Assembly: GCA_022496185.1 (NCBI GenBank)
Contig: WTXG01000464.1
Span: 1 to 21,158 of the forward strand
Direction: 5' to 3'
DNA from: Multifurca ochricompacta
Lineage: Eukaryota; Basidiomycota; Agaricomycetes; Russulales; Russulaceae
DNA length: 21,158 nucleotides
The stretch's first letter is position 1; each line of letters starts with the position of its first letter. The position numbers were made by a program, and so were the translations under genes. The notes under the pieces are model-generated. The model ran no database searches and had not been told where the DNA came from. It saw nothing but the letters and a program-made list of their open reading frames with translations. Below, piece by piece: positions 7,965 to 16,831 of the stretch.

Positions 7965-8526
7965 TGTGATAAGTCGCGTAGCGAAACTACGAAGTCAGGT
8001 GTGCACTGTCTTTCAAGTACACGGAGTTCGGGTGAGAAGTCAATACCAAGGAGCTAATCCCTTAGTACCGGTGAGCGGAAGAGTGCCAGAAGCACTGAGA
8101 CAATTCAAAGGTCGGGTCTTAGGAATCACCCAGAAGGTAATGCACCAAGTCGATTAAGAAGTTGAGTCTAAGGCATACAGGCTATCTAGGCAGGCCTTAT
8201 ATACGTAATAGAGATCGGAGTCTGAATCGGAGTATCGTACTCGGCGTATCAACGAAGTCGTAATATATCCAGAGAGGGAACGGAGTCAAGTGGGCCAGGT
8301 GAGAATATACGTAGACAAATCTGGTATAGTCACAATTCTGGTGGGAAAATATGTAAGCGTTCTGATGTAAAGTATGAGTCATAGATAAGCACAGCAGGAG
8401 TCAGAGATAAGGAACGAACAAAGACAAAGCCAGTCACAACACAGTCAACGAAGGGGACAAACACGTCCCAACAGCGAGTCACATGATAGAGAAAGGAAAA
8501 CAGACGACGCAGTGGGGTTTGTAACA
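7965..8526 (-). repeat. 3' LTR of element B (562 bp)
   Basis: On the minus strand it begins TGTTACAAACC directly after the purine tract and ends ...CTTATCACA at 7965. The length is close to those of the LTRs of A (553) and C (586). A TATATAA box lies on the minus strand at 8203-8197. The right boundary is firm because of the polypurine tract; the left boundary is chosen from the TG...CA rule and the length, so it is less certain. Sequence similarity to the A and C LTRs is low. Confidence 0.6.
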
Positions 8527-8539
8527 TTACCCCCCCTCT
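8527..8539 (-). promoter_or_regulatory. Polypurine tract of element B
   Basis: The minus strand reads AGAGGGGGGGTAA directly before the LTR terminus TGTTACAA. It lies 18 nt beyond the last stop codon (TAG 8560-8558) of the Pol C-terminal tail. Confidence 0.7.
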
Positions 8540-8557
8540 AAGTCCTAGCAGAGCCAG

Positions 8558-9070
8558 CTAGATCAGCATACCATCATCATCCTGAACCAGGGAGAGATAG
8601 TCGTCAGCTACGGTGTAGTGATCAGCATCGTAGTTCTCCTTTTCTTCGTCTGCAGGGCAAACATGTGTTTGTAGAAAACCGTAGGGCCCCTGTCTCCCAC
8701 AGCGAAAGCAGCCGTCGTAAACATGACAGTCGATCTCTCGATGACCGGCGTTGTGAGAGAGACATTTGCCGCACCACCCTGAGGGGTTCTGGATGGTGGG
8801 TGCCTGCGTGAGTTGTCGGAATAGGCATTGGCGACTCCAATGCGAGGTGCTCTGACAGTGTTGGCATCATTTTGCGGCCTTAGGGCAGCACCAGCTGAGA
8901 TGGTACTTGCTGCTGCAGCGCCAGCAAAGCTTGCCATCGGGGTTTTCATGGAGGCGTGGCATTTCAAAGCAGTGAGGGTTAAGCCAGGGCGCAAGGTCAA
9001 GGCGGCGATGAGGGAGTGGTCACGCAAAGATATCAGCGTACTGTTCAGAAATAGTCTGGTATGCCTCTCC
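8558..9070 (-). pseudogene. Zinc-knuckle array at the C-terminus of element B Pol
   Basis: This is the same minus-strand frame as the Pol tail ending at TGA 9073-9071, read on to TAG 8560-8558 with two more TGAs (9022-9020, 8869-8867). It encodes four Cys/His units: CWRCSSKYHLSWCC (8926-8885, CX2CX4HX4C), CQHCQSTSHWSRQC (8866-8825, CX2CX4HX4C), CGKCLSHNAGHREIDC (8773-8726, CX2CX6HX4C) and CFRCGRQGPYGFLQTHVC (8710-8657, CX2C...HXC). An acidic tail follows. Such knuckles bind single-stranded nucleic acid in Gag nucleocapsids. Placement at the Pol C-terminus is unusual. A competing longer open frame covers 9027-8608 but has no knuckle pattern and is Ala-rich. The collinear frame and regular Cys spacing favour the call given here. 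Confidence 0.7.
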
Positions 9071-10405
9071 TCATTCCAACCTCGTCCTGATGCTCGCCAG
9101 GTGATGCTCTATGTCGAAAACCCCCCGATTGATCTTTACCATCTGCCGCTCATAGTCGTGGCATTGCATCTCTAAGTTGTCCCAAAGTGCCTGGAACTTA
9201 CGAAGTCGTGCAATTTCGGTGGTCAGTCGTGGCATTTGTAGGTCCTGAAGCACTTCATTGATCGCAAAGGCGCGTGGGTCGTGGGCCAAGAGGTGTTGCA
9301 AATGTTCGGGCCCTAGGACATAGTGTAGTCGCCCAACGTTCTTCTCCTCGAGGTAGACTGGGGCCCCATAGACAGGCCCTCCTTTCTCTAAACACCCGGC
9401 TACATCCATACCTTCGTTGGTGTAATATATGTACTTGGCCACCTCTGTAGTGCCGTTGTTCTTGGTCGATGGGATCATGAGTGGGAAATAAAACTGGGAG
9501 CTGGGGTCATTGGGGAAGAAAGGGAATTTGGGGGACTCGTCGCCGAAGTCTATGTCGATCAGGTCGTTGGGGTGGGGGTGTTCAGGCAAATTAAAATCTT
9601 CGTCGATGTTGATGATTCTGTCCCCTTGGGCCACTTGGGCAGTCGCATCATAGTTAATAGGAGAAAGTGGGCAAGAAGGAGGATGCACAGGAGTAAGTAT
9701 GGGAAATGCATCGATGGCAGCAGAGGTGTGGATCTTAGATGATGACATGGGTGAATTTCTGATCAGTTGTGGGGGAGAGGGCTGTTCAGCAACTTGTATT
9801 TTCTCTGGCTCTTTATCTGCCTCTGGGTGGTGTCTATAGAAGTCTTCGATGAGTTTGGGCGCAAAGACATCCGCAGCAGGTTCCCACGATCTGTCGGCAT
9901 CTGGGAATCCCTTCCATTTGATCAAGTAATGAAGTCTTCGATTACATCCTCGACCCTTCCATTTGGTGTCGGCAATACGTTCCACTTCCCATTCCGGTTC
10001 TCCATCAACGAGGTCAGGGGGAGGTCTGGGAAAATTCTGTCCATGAATGGCGGTTTCTTTGTACGGCGTTAGAAGGTTCGCATGGAAGACAGGGTGTATC
10101 TTCCAGGTGGCGGGTAACGTGAGCTTGTACGTGACGTCTGAGAGCTTCTGTTCGATTACGAAGGGGCCATGGCGTCTGGGAGCTAATTTTGCCATTGGGT
10201 GTGATGTGTGGATATTATGCCCCTCTAACCAGACTTGATCTCTGACCTGGTAAGGCGTAAACTTAGTGGGCTTCTTGGCCAGGGTCCTTTGCGCCTTCTG
10301 AAGATTTCTGTTGGCCGATTCCCGTATTTCCTCCCATTGGTCAATACGCTGTGTCACAGATGGTACATTCGTGGTTTGTCTGTCCATGTAGTGCGAGGGT
10401 TCCAT
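9071..10405 (-). CDS. pol: pol C-terminus of element B: integrase tail, chromodomain, ORF3-like extension
   Basis: This 444-codon open stretch is the 3' part of a frameshifted polyprotein, so the ATG at its start is probably internal. Residues 50-125 are the integrase C-terminal region with a GPF motif (RRHGPFVIE, 77-85). A chromodomain covers about 138-190 (EWEVERI, then LHYLIKWKGF, then SWEP), with cage aromatics W139, W164 and F167. The frame does not stop there. Residues 200-310 are Pro/Asp-rich linker. Residues 319-412 (EVAKYIYY, GPVYGAPVY, HLLAHDPRAF, VLQDLQMP, RLRKFQALWDNLE) resemble in order and spacing the conserved block of ORF3 in A and C. A probable coiled segment follows to TGA 9073-9071. 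Beyond that stop the same frame encodes zinc knuckles. The ORF3 relationship is an inference from short shared motifs. Confidence 0.85.
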   Translation of the reverse strand: MEPSHYMDRQTTNVPSVTQRIDQWEEIRESANRNLQKAQRTLAKKPTKFTPYQVRDQVWLEGHNIHTSHPMAKLAPRRHGPFVIEQKLSDVTYKLTLPATWKIHPVFHANLLTPYKETAIHGQNFPRPPPDLVDGEPEWEVERIADTKWKGRGCNRRLHYLIKWKGFPDADRSWEPAADVFAPKLIEDFYRHHPEADKEPEKIQVAEQPSPPQLIRNSPMSSSKIHTSAAIDAFPILTPVHPPSCPLSPINYDATAQVAQGDRIINIDEDFNLPEHPHPNDLIDIDFGDESPKFPFFPNDPSSQFYFPLMIPSTKNNGTTEVAKYIYYTNEGMDVAGCLEKGGPVYGAPVYLEEKNVGRLHYVLGPEHLQHLLAHDPRAFAINEVLQDLQMPRLTTEIARLRKFQALWDNLEMQCHDYERQMVKINRGVFDIEHHLASIRTRLE

Positions 10406-11299
10406 CCCATAATAAGAGAGAAGGGAGTGGTCTTTGTCATTCCATTTGGCCAGCTGTTATGCGCAAACTCAGCCATTGCCAGCCATTCTGCCCAGTCGTT
10501 CTGTCGTTCGTTACACCAAAATCAAAGGTACTGTTCCAGCCATTGATTTGTTCGTTCTGACTGTCCATCCGTCTGGGGGTGATATGCGGTGGATATGTTT
10601 GTTGAATATCGAGACGTTTACAGAGTGCTCGGCGAACATGGAGGCGAATCGTGGGTCTCGGTCGGAAATAATCTTCTGCGGCAGTCCATAATGCCGGTAG
10701 ACGTGGTTCGGTAGAGTTTCGCAACTCCTTCCGCTGATATTGTCTCATTACAGGGGATGAAGAGGGCAGCCTTTGAGTAGTCATGGTCTGTGATAGTAAG
10801 TATCGAGTCGTATCCCTGTGACTGTGGGAGTTTGACAATGAAGTCCATGGTGATGGTCTGGAAGGGAGCTGTTGCGACTGGCGTAATGGGTGAAAGTGCC
10901 GGCGGTCTTGGGTGAGTGTTTACTTTGTTTGCCTGGCATTCTGCGCATCCTTTGACATATGCTTCAACATCCTTTTTCATGTTTGGCCACCAGTAGTCTG
11001 TTTGGCAAGGGCGTATGTATTTGCGATCCCGGGATGTCCTGCAGAGGGAAGGTCATGGTGAAAATGGATCACCCCCCTCTTAATGTTGTCACCACTGGTG
11101 ACAACCAATCGATCACGTCTTTCCACCAGAGGCCGTCTTCATTTTTATGTTGTGCGGCTCTGCCCAGGATTTGCACATTCCTGGTTCATGTTCTGTGTTA
11201 CTTGGGCCCATAGATCCATGTCGTGGAGGCTAACAACAGTGGTTTTCGCGAAGACATCTTCTGGTAACGACGATATTGTCATTGTGTTTTCCCCTTCAT
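10406..11299 (-). pseudogene. pol: Integrase zinc-binding and catalytic core of element B, frameshifted
   Basis: Pieces in different minus-strand frames line up in integrase order. The H2C2 module is HFHHDLPSAGHPG near 11065-11030, then DYWWPNMKKDVEAYVKGCAECQ near 11000-10935. The core follows: TITMDFIVKLP (first Asp, about 10855), IISDRDPRF (second Asp, about 10660), and the block with TDGQSERTN (Glu, about 10560). All three catalytic acids can be read, but at least three frame changes separate them, so no intact protein is possible. The longest single piece is 10980-10618. Confidence 0.85.
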
Positions 11300-13277
11300 C
11301 TCGTCCGGTTGGTCTGGACAGGGCGTCAGCTCGTGCATTGAGCTCCAGGTAAGTGCTTGAGTGTGAAGTTTACTCTTCAAGCTCCAAGACTTCTCGTGCT
11401 ATCGTCGCTGATCTTGTGCGTTCTCTCCAGTAAAAAGGTTGGAGTGGTCGTATAGATGATGGTTTTATGCAGGGATCCGCAAGTATGGTCGCCAATGTCG
11501 TAACGCTTTACATAGCCAGTAGTTCCCTGTCCCAAATGTCATAATTTCTTTCCGCCGATGAGAACGTTTCTGAGTAAATGCACGGGATGAAGAATTCCTT
11601 CAATATCTCTTGTGACAAGACTGCGCCGTTGGCATACATGGAAGCATCAACCTCCAGTTCAAAGGGTTTGGCTAGGTCGGGTTGAATAAGAACCGGTTCA
11701 GAGCTGATAATCGCTTTAATCTGGTCGAATGCTTTCTGTTGTAGTTCGTCCCAGTGCCAGGGCACGTCCTTTTTCAACAAATCATTAAGCGGTCGGGCGA
11801 TGGCCAAGAATCCCTTGACGAAGCGTGGTAGAATTACAGAATCCGATGAATGATCTGACATCTTTGGTACACTGAGGGGGGTCCATTCTCGAATGCCTTG
11901 CACTTTTACAGGGTCCATGCGCACTTGCCCTCCTTCAGGATGACACCCAGATATTCGACGGTCTTTTGTTCGAAGGAACATTTGGCGGGTTTCAAATAGA
12001 GGTCATGTTTTGCCAGGATTTCTAGTACCTTGTGAACTCGGGTTCGGTGGTGGTGAATGTCGTTTTTTGTGGCTACCAGGATATCATCCATATACACCAC
12101 GACCTCTTCTGTGAGGATCAGGTCTCGGAAAATGTGATTCATCATGGCCTGGAAGGTTGCCGGCAATTCGTTAAGCCAAAGAACATAACATTGGGTTCAA
12201 GAGTCCTTGATTGGTCTTGAAGGCGCTTTGGCTGGTCACCTTCTCGATGCGAATGTTATTGTACCCCCAATGAACGTCCATTTTTGAAAATAAAGCTTTG
12301 TCGCGCATTTTGTCAATGATTTCCAAGATCAGAGGGAGCGGGTAGTTATTCTTCACTGTAAGTTCGTTAATCTGTCTGTAATCCTGTACCGGTCGCAGTT
12401 TCCCGTCCTTCTTTTTAATGAAAAAGAAGGGTGATGCATAGGGTGAGTTGGAAGGTCGTATGTATCCTTTTGCCAGGTGTTCTTCCAGAAAGGTAGAAAG
12501 CACTTCCTTTTCTGGCTGTGATAGGGGTAGATCTTACAGTCCACTGATCGCGGGGCATCTGGGATGAAGTCGATGGCATGGTCCCAAGGTCGGGAGGGAG
12601 GGAAGCGTTGCGATTCTTCCTCTGAGAAGACCTTCCAATGTCGATGATATTCTGTAGGGACTACTTCTTCGAATGTCTTTCGGGTTCTTTGTGCCTCTGC
12701 CTGGGCCAGTTCTGATGCTTTCGTAACATAACAATACACCTGATCCACAGGTTCTACGTCACTCCAGGTGACGGCCGATCCCATGACAATAGCATGGGTG
12801 AGAGGGTGTCGTGCAGCATAGTCGTATCCCAGGGACGTAATGATAACCGGATAGAAATCCTTATCCATGGTGGCTCTGCCCAGTTGATTTTGGGTTCGAA
12901 TGCTGCCAGCCATGGGTATCCTAGAACCATGTCTTCCTCTCCTAGATCCGTGATGAGGAAGCGAAGCTGCTTCATTCGCTCCCCAACCTGTACTTCCAAA
13001 TCACAGCAATGCGTGATCTTCCCAGCTTTGTTAGCTGTCCCATCTATGTTCCAAATGTTTTTCTCTTGGGGAGTAACTGTGTCCCCAATCCTAGCGTCCT
13101 CTGGAGTCGTTGGCTAATGAAGTTGTCTGTAGCTCCAGAGTCAATCAATATTCGTCTGTCGGCCGTCTTCTGTTTGGTTTCAAAATGTACTGGTATTTTT
13201 AATGATTTGAAACGACTAGTGTATACAGAAGTTACATGGAGTGCTCTTGCCCAGGCCGATGGGGTCGAGCCAATCAA
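11300..13277 (-). pseudogene. pol: Protease, reverse transcriptase and RNase H of element B, frameshifted
   Basis: Protease LIDSGATDNFIS lies in 13277-13044, and its flap LGYPWL in the piece 12999-12754. RT is spread over pieces 12913-12353, 12503-12171 and 12166-11906, with [32 protein letters not shown] and YMDD (Tyr codon 12094-12092). RT connection and RNase H start (VDASMYANGAVLSQ, DRELLAM) are in 11981-11508. The RNase H end (LNARADALSRP) is near 11345-11310. About six frame changes are needed, so this copy is long dead. Catalytic residues remain readable, which suggests indel decay more than strong point mutation. Confidence 0.9.
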
Positions 13278-13283
13278 AAATCC
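13274..13283 (-). promoter_or_regulatory. Gag-Pol junction of element B (-1 frameshift region)
   Basis: The minus strand reads GAT TTT TGA in the gag frame, and Pol is open in the -1 frame (TTG ATT GGC...). The shared string GGATTTTT (13283-13276) also occurs at the junctions of A and C. Here the stop codon follows the TTT slip codon immediately. Confidence 0.5.
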
Positions 13284-14560
13284 TTTTGGCCAAAGGCCTT
13301 GTCAATGATCAAGGCGCGTACCGCCTCATCTTCGTTCATCATATGCTCCCAGATAGCTGCCGCTTTCTGTTCTTTAGTCTTTGGGGCAGTTACCGGGTTT
13401 TCCTTTACTGGGGTAGGTAAGTTTTGTACTGGCGGTGTCGTGGTGGCAGCAGCTACTGTTGCTTCAGCGGCACGAACTGTCTTTTTTGGGCAGAATCGTG
13501 ACATATGCCCTTGTGCTCGGCAGTGAAAGCAGCGCCCTTCCTTCATAAGGTTTTTCTTTTCATCGTTGGTAAGGGCTGCATGGGCCTTAGTGTGATCTGC
13601 CGATGTGTCCATGGTGTTGGGGTCTCGAGGATGAGTGGGTTTACCCCAAACGCCGCCTTCCACTGTTCATGGGTTTTACCCTTCTTTGTATCGACTCCAA
13701 ATTGTGTTTGGAAGTCTAGATAGTCCTGCTGCTGTGTCCTGGCAGCACTCGTCCACTGGCTCCATGATTCGGGGTGATGGAATTGAATGATATTTTTCAC
13801 CAGAGGATTGGGCAACCCCTGGGAGAAGAGGTCAAGCGTTGCTCTTCATTCACATCATACCCCGCTCTTTTGGCCAAGTTGCAGAATCTGGCTACATAGC
13901 CATCCAAGTCCCCTCTCTCCATTTTCAGGGACTTCAATTCTCTGGCAGCCTTCTGTTTGGCCTGCCCATCAGTGAAGGCGTCTTTAAATCTTTGCACCAC
14001 TACATCCCACAAATCCTCGTCTGTGGTTCTGATTCCGGCTGTAACTCTGTTGTTCAGCCATTCGATCTGCTCCATTGTCCAATCATCAACAGAATCCCCT
14101 CTGATAAGTGAGAGGAAGAGGTTGGTTCGTTGGAAGGGTTTACGATCTGCAGGACGTCATGGTTGAAGTTTTTGAACGTCTCAAACTCAAGCATGAACTT
14201 CTTGCTCTGTGATCGATCACCAGTAAATGTTGTCGGCAGGACTCCTGTAAGGCATCCTGATGGAGGGGGGAGGTTCGGGCAGGGACAACTGGAGCGGGGT
14301 CAGGTAACTGTGCAGCGATGGTCGACATCTTTGGATAGATGATGGTTGGGGTGTCTGAGGTTTGTTGTGTAATCTGGGGAGAGACTAAAGCAGATGTTCT
14401 GGACGTAGTACTCTCTGGTGCAACTGTCTGAGCCGTAAAACTAGTGGCTATGACTTGTGCGTCTTCGCTGCTTTCTTCGATATATTCTTCTGGTTCTGAA
14501 TCTGTGACAATGGCTGGAGGATTTTCTCTCCAAGGTCCTAGGCCGTACTCTGGTGGGGCG
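13274..14560 (-). pseudogene. gag: gag of element B, frameshifted and interrupted by element C
   Basis: From right to left, the N-terminal segment is open in one frame from 14560 to about 14138 (acidic and Ser/Thr-rich, e.g. PPAIVTDSEPEEYIEES). It has no start codon before the junction; the ATG at 14328 is internal. The capsid-like domain follows in other frames: KKFMLEFETFKNFNHDVLQI (about 14200), EQIEWLNNRVTAGI to RGDLDGYVARFCNLAKRAGY (14075-13830), and GLPNPLVKNIIQFHHPESW (about 13815-13760). The C-terminal piece 13663-13274 holds a CCHC knuckle CFHCRAQGHMSRFC and stops at TGA 13276-13274, where Pol begins in the -1 frame. Several indels separate the pieces. Confidence 0.85.
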
Positions 14561-15146
14561 TGTGACAGTTTGTTTTCCTTACTTTTCTTTTCTTTGTCGA
14601 CTGTCTGAATAACTGTCTGAGTTGTATCAGTTAACCTATCTAACTAGGTTAACTGACTGAATACTAGGAGGGCGTAACCCCTCTATTGTTTTCCTTTTCC
14701 TTATGTACTGATCTAGCCCATCTCCTGTACCTATATGACATGGTATGACGTAGCGTTGAGGTCACTGTGACGCAGCATGATATCATCCTATTATACCTAC
14801 TTTACTTCATTGGCTAGACTCTTATCTTGAGTAGTAATCCAACTGTATTTAAACCTATTACACTCTAGAGAACAGACCTTAAGTCTGTTCTCCTGTGTCA
14901 ATACAGGTGTTTCCTTTGACTCACAGAAAGATCCCCCTTGAACCCTCTTAAGTCACGACTTAGAGGGACTTTGAACCCCAGTAGCTTGTGACAGGACCTA
15001 GTGTCGCTGTTCGACTCCATATCTCGCACGCGCCCCTCTATCTTGTGTGGGCTTAACTCGACTTGACTGTAGTCTTGATCTTGACTTAGTTACCTTGAAT
15101 CCGAACGACTCTCTGGTCTTGACACAGCACACACCTGGCTGTAACA
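14561..15146 (+). repeat. 5' LTR of element C (586 bp)
   Basis: It begins TGTGACAG and ends CTGTAACA, giving an 8-bp imperfect terminal inverted repeat. It starts exactly where the gag frame of element B is cut. TATTTAAA is at 14846-14853. A 25-nt near-perfect palindrome at 14868-14892 spans the predicted transcript start near 14880, the same 34-bp TATA-to-start distance as in the LTR of A. The downstream half aligns with the A LTR. The five bases to its left are GGGCG; the matching right-hand copy would be beyond the window. Confidence 0.87.
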
Positions 15147-15160
15147 TTAGAACAGACTTA
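14880..15160 (+). promoter_or_regulatory. Self-primer pair: transcript start and primer binding site of element C
   Basis: AGAACAGACTTA at 15149-15160, two bases after the LTR end, is the exact reverse complement of TAAGTCTGTTCT at 14880-14891, the predicted first bases of the transcript (34 bp after the TATA). No TGG-starting tRNA-complementary site is seen after the LTR. In Tf1/sushi elements the 5' end of the RNA folds back onto such a site and primes reverse transcription. The pairing is seen in the sequence; the mechanism is inferred by analogy. Confidence 0.7.
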
Positions 15161-16828
15161 CAGACTTCATAGAAACCAGAGAAACGCACCTGAATCGCAA
15201 GGAGACGACGACGCGTCCCTTGCCCCGACTCTCGACACCACGACTTCCATTCGATTTCCTTTTGTACTCCCTCCCAGGACCAGTGACAACCTTCCTCAGC
15301 ATCTGAAGCGATCCGCGCGTTGGCTTGAAGCGCGCGAGCAAGATGTTCCCTTCCACGGTTACTGGGTCCCGTATCGACAGACCAATCTTGCCGTTGACTG
15401 GTACCAAGGCGTTTGGTACCACATACACCCTAATCACTTGAGTCAGATTGAAGCAGTACGCGTAGCACCCGAAGAAACTGGATTGAACTTACCTGAGGAA
15501 CCTTTCCTTACACCTATTGCGCTCCCCACGTTACCACCAACAGCCTCACTCTTGAGCAACCGACGACGTCAATGACGACAGCATTCCCTACCACAGTCAG
15601 TACAACCCTGGGACGACCCCAAGGCTTTCCTTCGGAGCGTCCATCCAAACGACGACCCCTTCCCAATTCACAGGGACGGGACAAACCTTGTCAGGTGGTG
15701 GCCCACCAGGCGGCGGAGGGAGCGGCCCAGGAGGTGGAGGAGGCCCACCAGGCGGAGGCCCACCAGGCGGAGGCCCACTGGGGAGGCCCACCAGGAGGAG
15801 GCCCACTCGGTCCTGCACCAGGGTTAGCACCAAACATCCCAGTAGCAGGACGAATTGAGGGAGCACCCCCACCTTTCTTCGAGGGAGATCGCTCCACGGC
15901 AAAACAATGGTTTGCTCAGCTTGAGTTGCACTTGTTTTTGAACAAATATGCGGCTACCATTCTGGATGAGCAGAGCCACATAGCGTACGTCTTGGCGTTG
16001 ATGAGAGGACCAAAAGTCGATCGATGGGTCGAAGAGCAGACCAGTTGGCTAGTCGACATCGCTCAAAATAGAATTAGAGTTCAACGGCCGTGGGATGTCT
16101 TCCAGCAAACCTTCATTGCCGCCTGGTCCGACATAGCAGCTGGGCAAAGAGCGCTACAAGCGCTCGAGAAATTACAAATGAAAGATGGCAACATTGATGA
16201 TTATATCGCAGAGTTCCACATCTAGCCGTTCGAGCCGAGCTACATCTGGATGATGCCAGTGTTCGACAATACTTCTATCGCGGACTACCCACTGGACTAG
16301 CTACCACAATCCTGACCCAGGACCAGCTGCAAACATTAGAGGAGGCCACTGACTCGCTAGATGACACCAGGCTAACTGGGTCTTTCTCCGAGGCATCGTC
16401 GGCAAGAAAAAGAACACAGATCCGTCCCCGCGTGGAAATAAGTTTACCTTTTACAGGAAACGCGATCCTAACGCCATGGATGTGGACACTATAAAGAAGG
16501 CTGTCACTGCTGAGAAAAAGAACAATATAAGAAAGAAGGACGTTGTTTTGAATGCGGCCGACGAGGTCACCTAGCTCGTGACTGCCCAAACAAAAAACCT
16601 AGGACTAGTGGAAACGCGCCAGCTCGAACTGCCACCATCTCGGAGGTGACACCTACAACCGCAGCAGTACCCGCTGTACCTGCAGGCCCCTCCCCAGCGC
16701 TCACGGCACCCTCCATCTCTGCAATTAGCATTCCCGCGTTGGCGGCTGCGCTAAAAACCATGACTGATGAACAGCGATTGGAGCTACAGAATCAATTCAA
16801 AGGAGATGAGGATTTTTATATCGCTTGA
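15161..16828 (+). pseudogene. gag: gag of element C, frameshifted
   Basis: The N-terminal part is an open frame from the LTR end to TGA 15573-15575, with no ATG (LPQHLKRSARWLEAREQDVPF, YWVPYRQTNLAVDWYQGVWY). A second frame carries the Gly/Pro-rich repeat. The ATG-started stretch 15572-16225 then holds the capsid domain typical of retrotransposon Gag (FFEGDRSTAKQWFAQLELHLF, RPWDVFQQTFIAAW, LQMKDGNIDDYIAEFH). After 16221 the protein continues one frame back (LAVRAELHLDDASVRQYFYRG), then another (MDVDTIKKAVTAEKK). It returns to the original frame for a CCHC knuckle CFECGRRGHLARDC (16544-16585) and the tail ending at TGA 16826-16828. At least five frame changes make this copy non-functional, unless some are sequencing errors. 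Confidence 0.85.
15700..15815 (+). repeat. Gly/Pro-coding tandem repeat in gag of element C
   Basis: Degenerate 12-nt units of the type GGCGGAGGCCCA are tandemly repeated and encode GGGPP in one forward frame. They form a flexible linker before the capsid domain. Indels within the array explain the change of frame around 15780. The opposite strand shows long Pro/Gly open frames that are only shadows of this repeat. Confidence 0.7.
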
Positions 16829-16831
16829 ATG
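16810..16831 (+). promoter_or_regulatory. Gag-Pol junction of element C (-1 frameshift region)
   Basis: It has the same arrangement as element A: GAT TTT TAT ATC GCT TGA in gag, with Pol open in the -1 frame. Bases 16799-16851 differ at only two positions from 272-324 of element A, while flanking coding sequence has diverged much more. Confidence 0.55.

Larger units (their letters stand above)
7965..14560 (-). mobile_element. Element B: older Ty3/gypsy chromovirus, gag end cut by element C
   Basis: Read right to left: gag, protease, RT, RNase H, integrase, chromodomain, an extra C-terminal domain, zinc knuckles, polypurine tract, 3' LTR. It is a different family from A and C: protein similarity is confined to the common domains, and the Pol tail is fused. 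The gag and pol frames are broken by many indels. The gag reading frame is still open where element C's LTR starts at 14561, so the gag start and the 5' LTR should lie on the far side of C, beyond the window. Confidence 0.88.

Noticed and set aside
8608..9027. 139-codon minus-strand open frame in the 3' region of element B
   Set aside because: Ala/Thr-rich with no motif. The neighbouring frame is collinear with Pol and has regularly spaced Cys/His units, so this is taken as a shadow.
15147..15170. Conventional tRNA primer binding site
   Set aside because: No TGG-starting tRNA 3' complement follows the LTR; the exact match to the transcript start explains the site better.
15597..15902. Long Pro/Gly open frames on the minus strand
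   Set aside because: They are the complement of the Gly/Pro-coding repeat in gag of element C.
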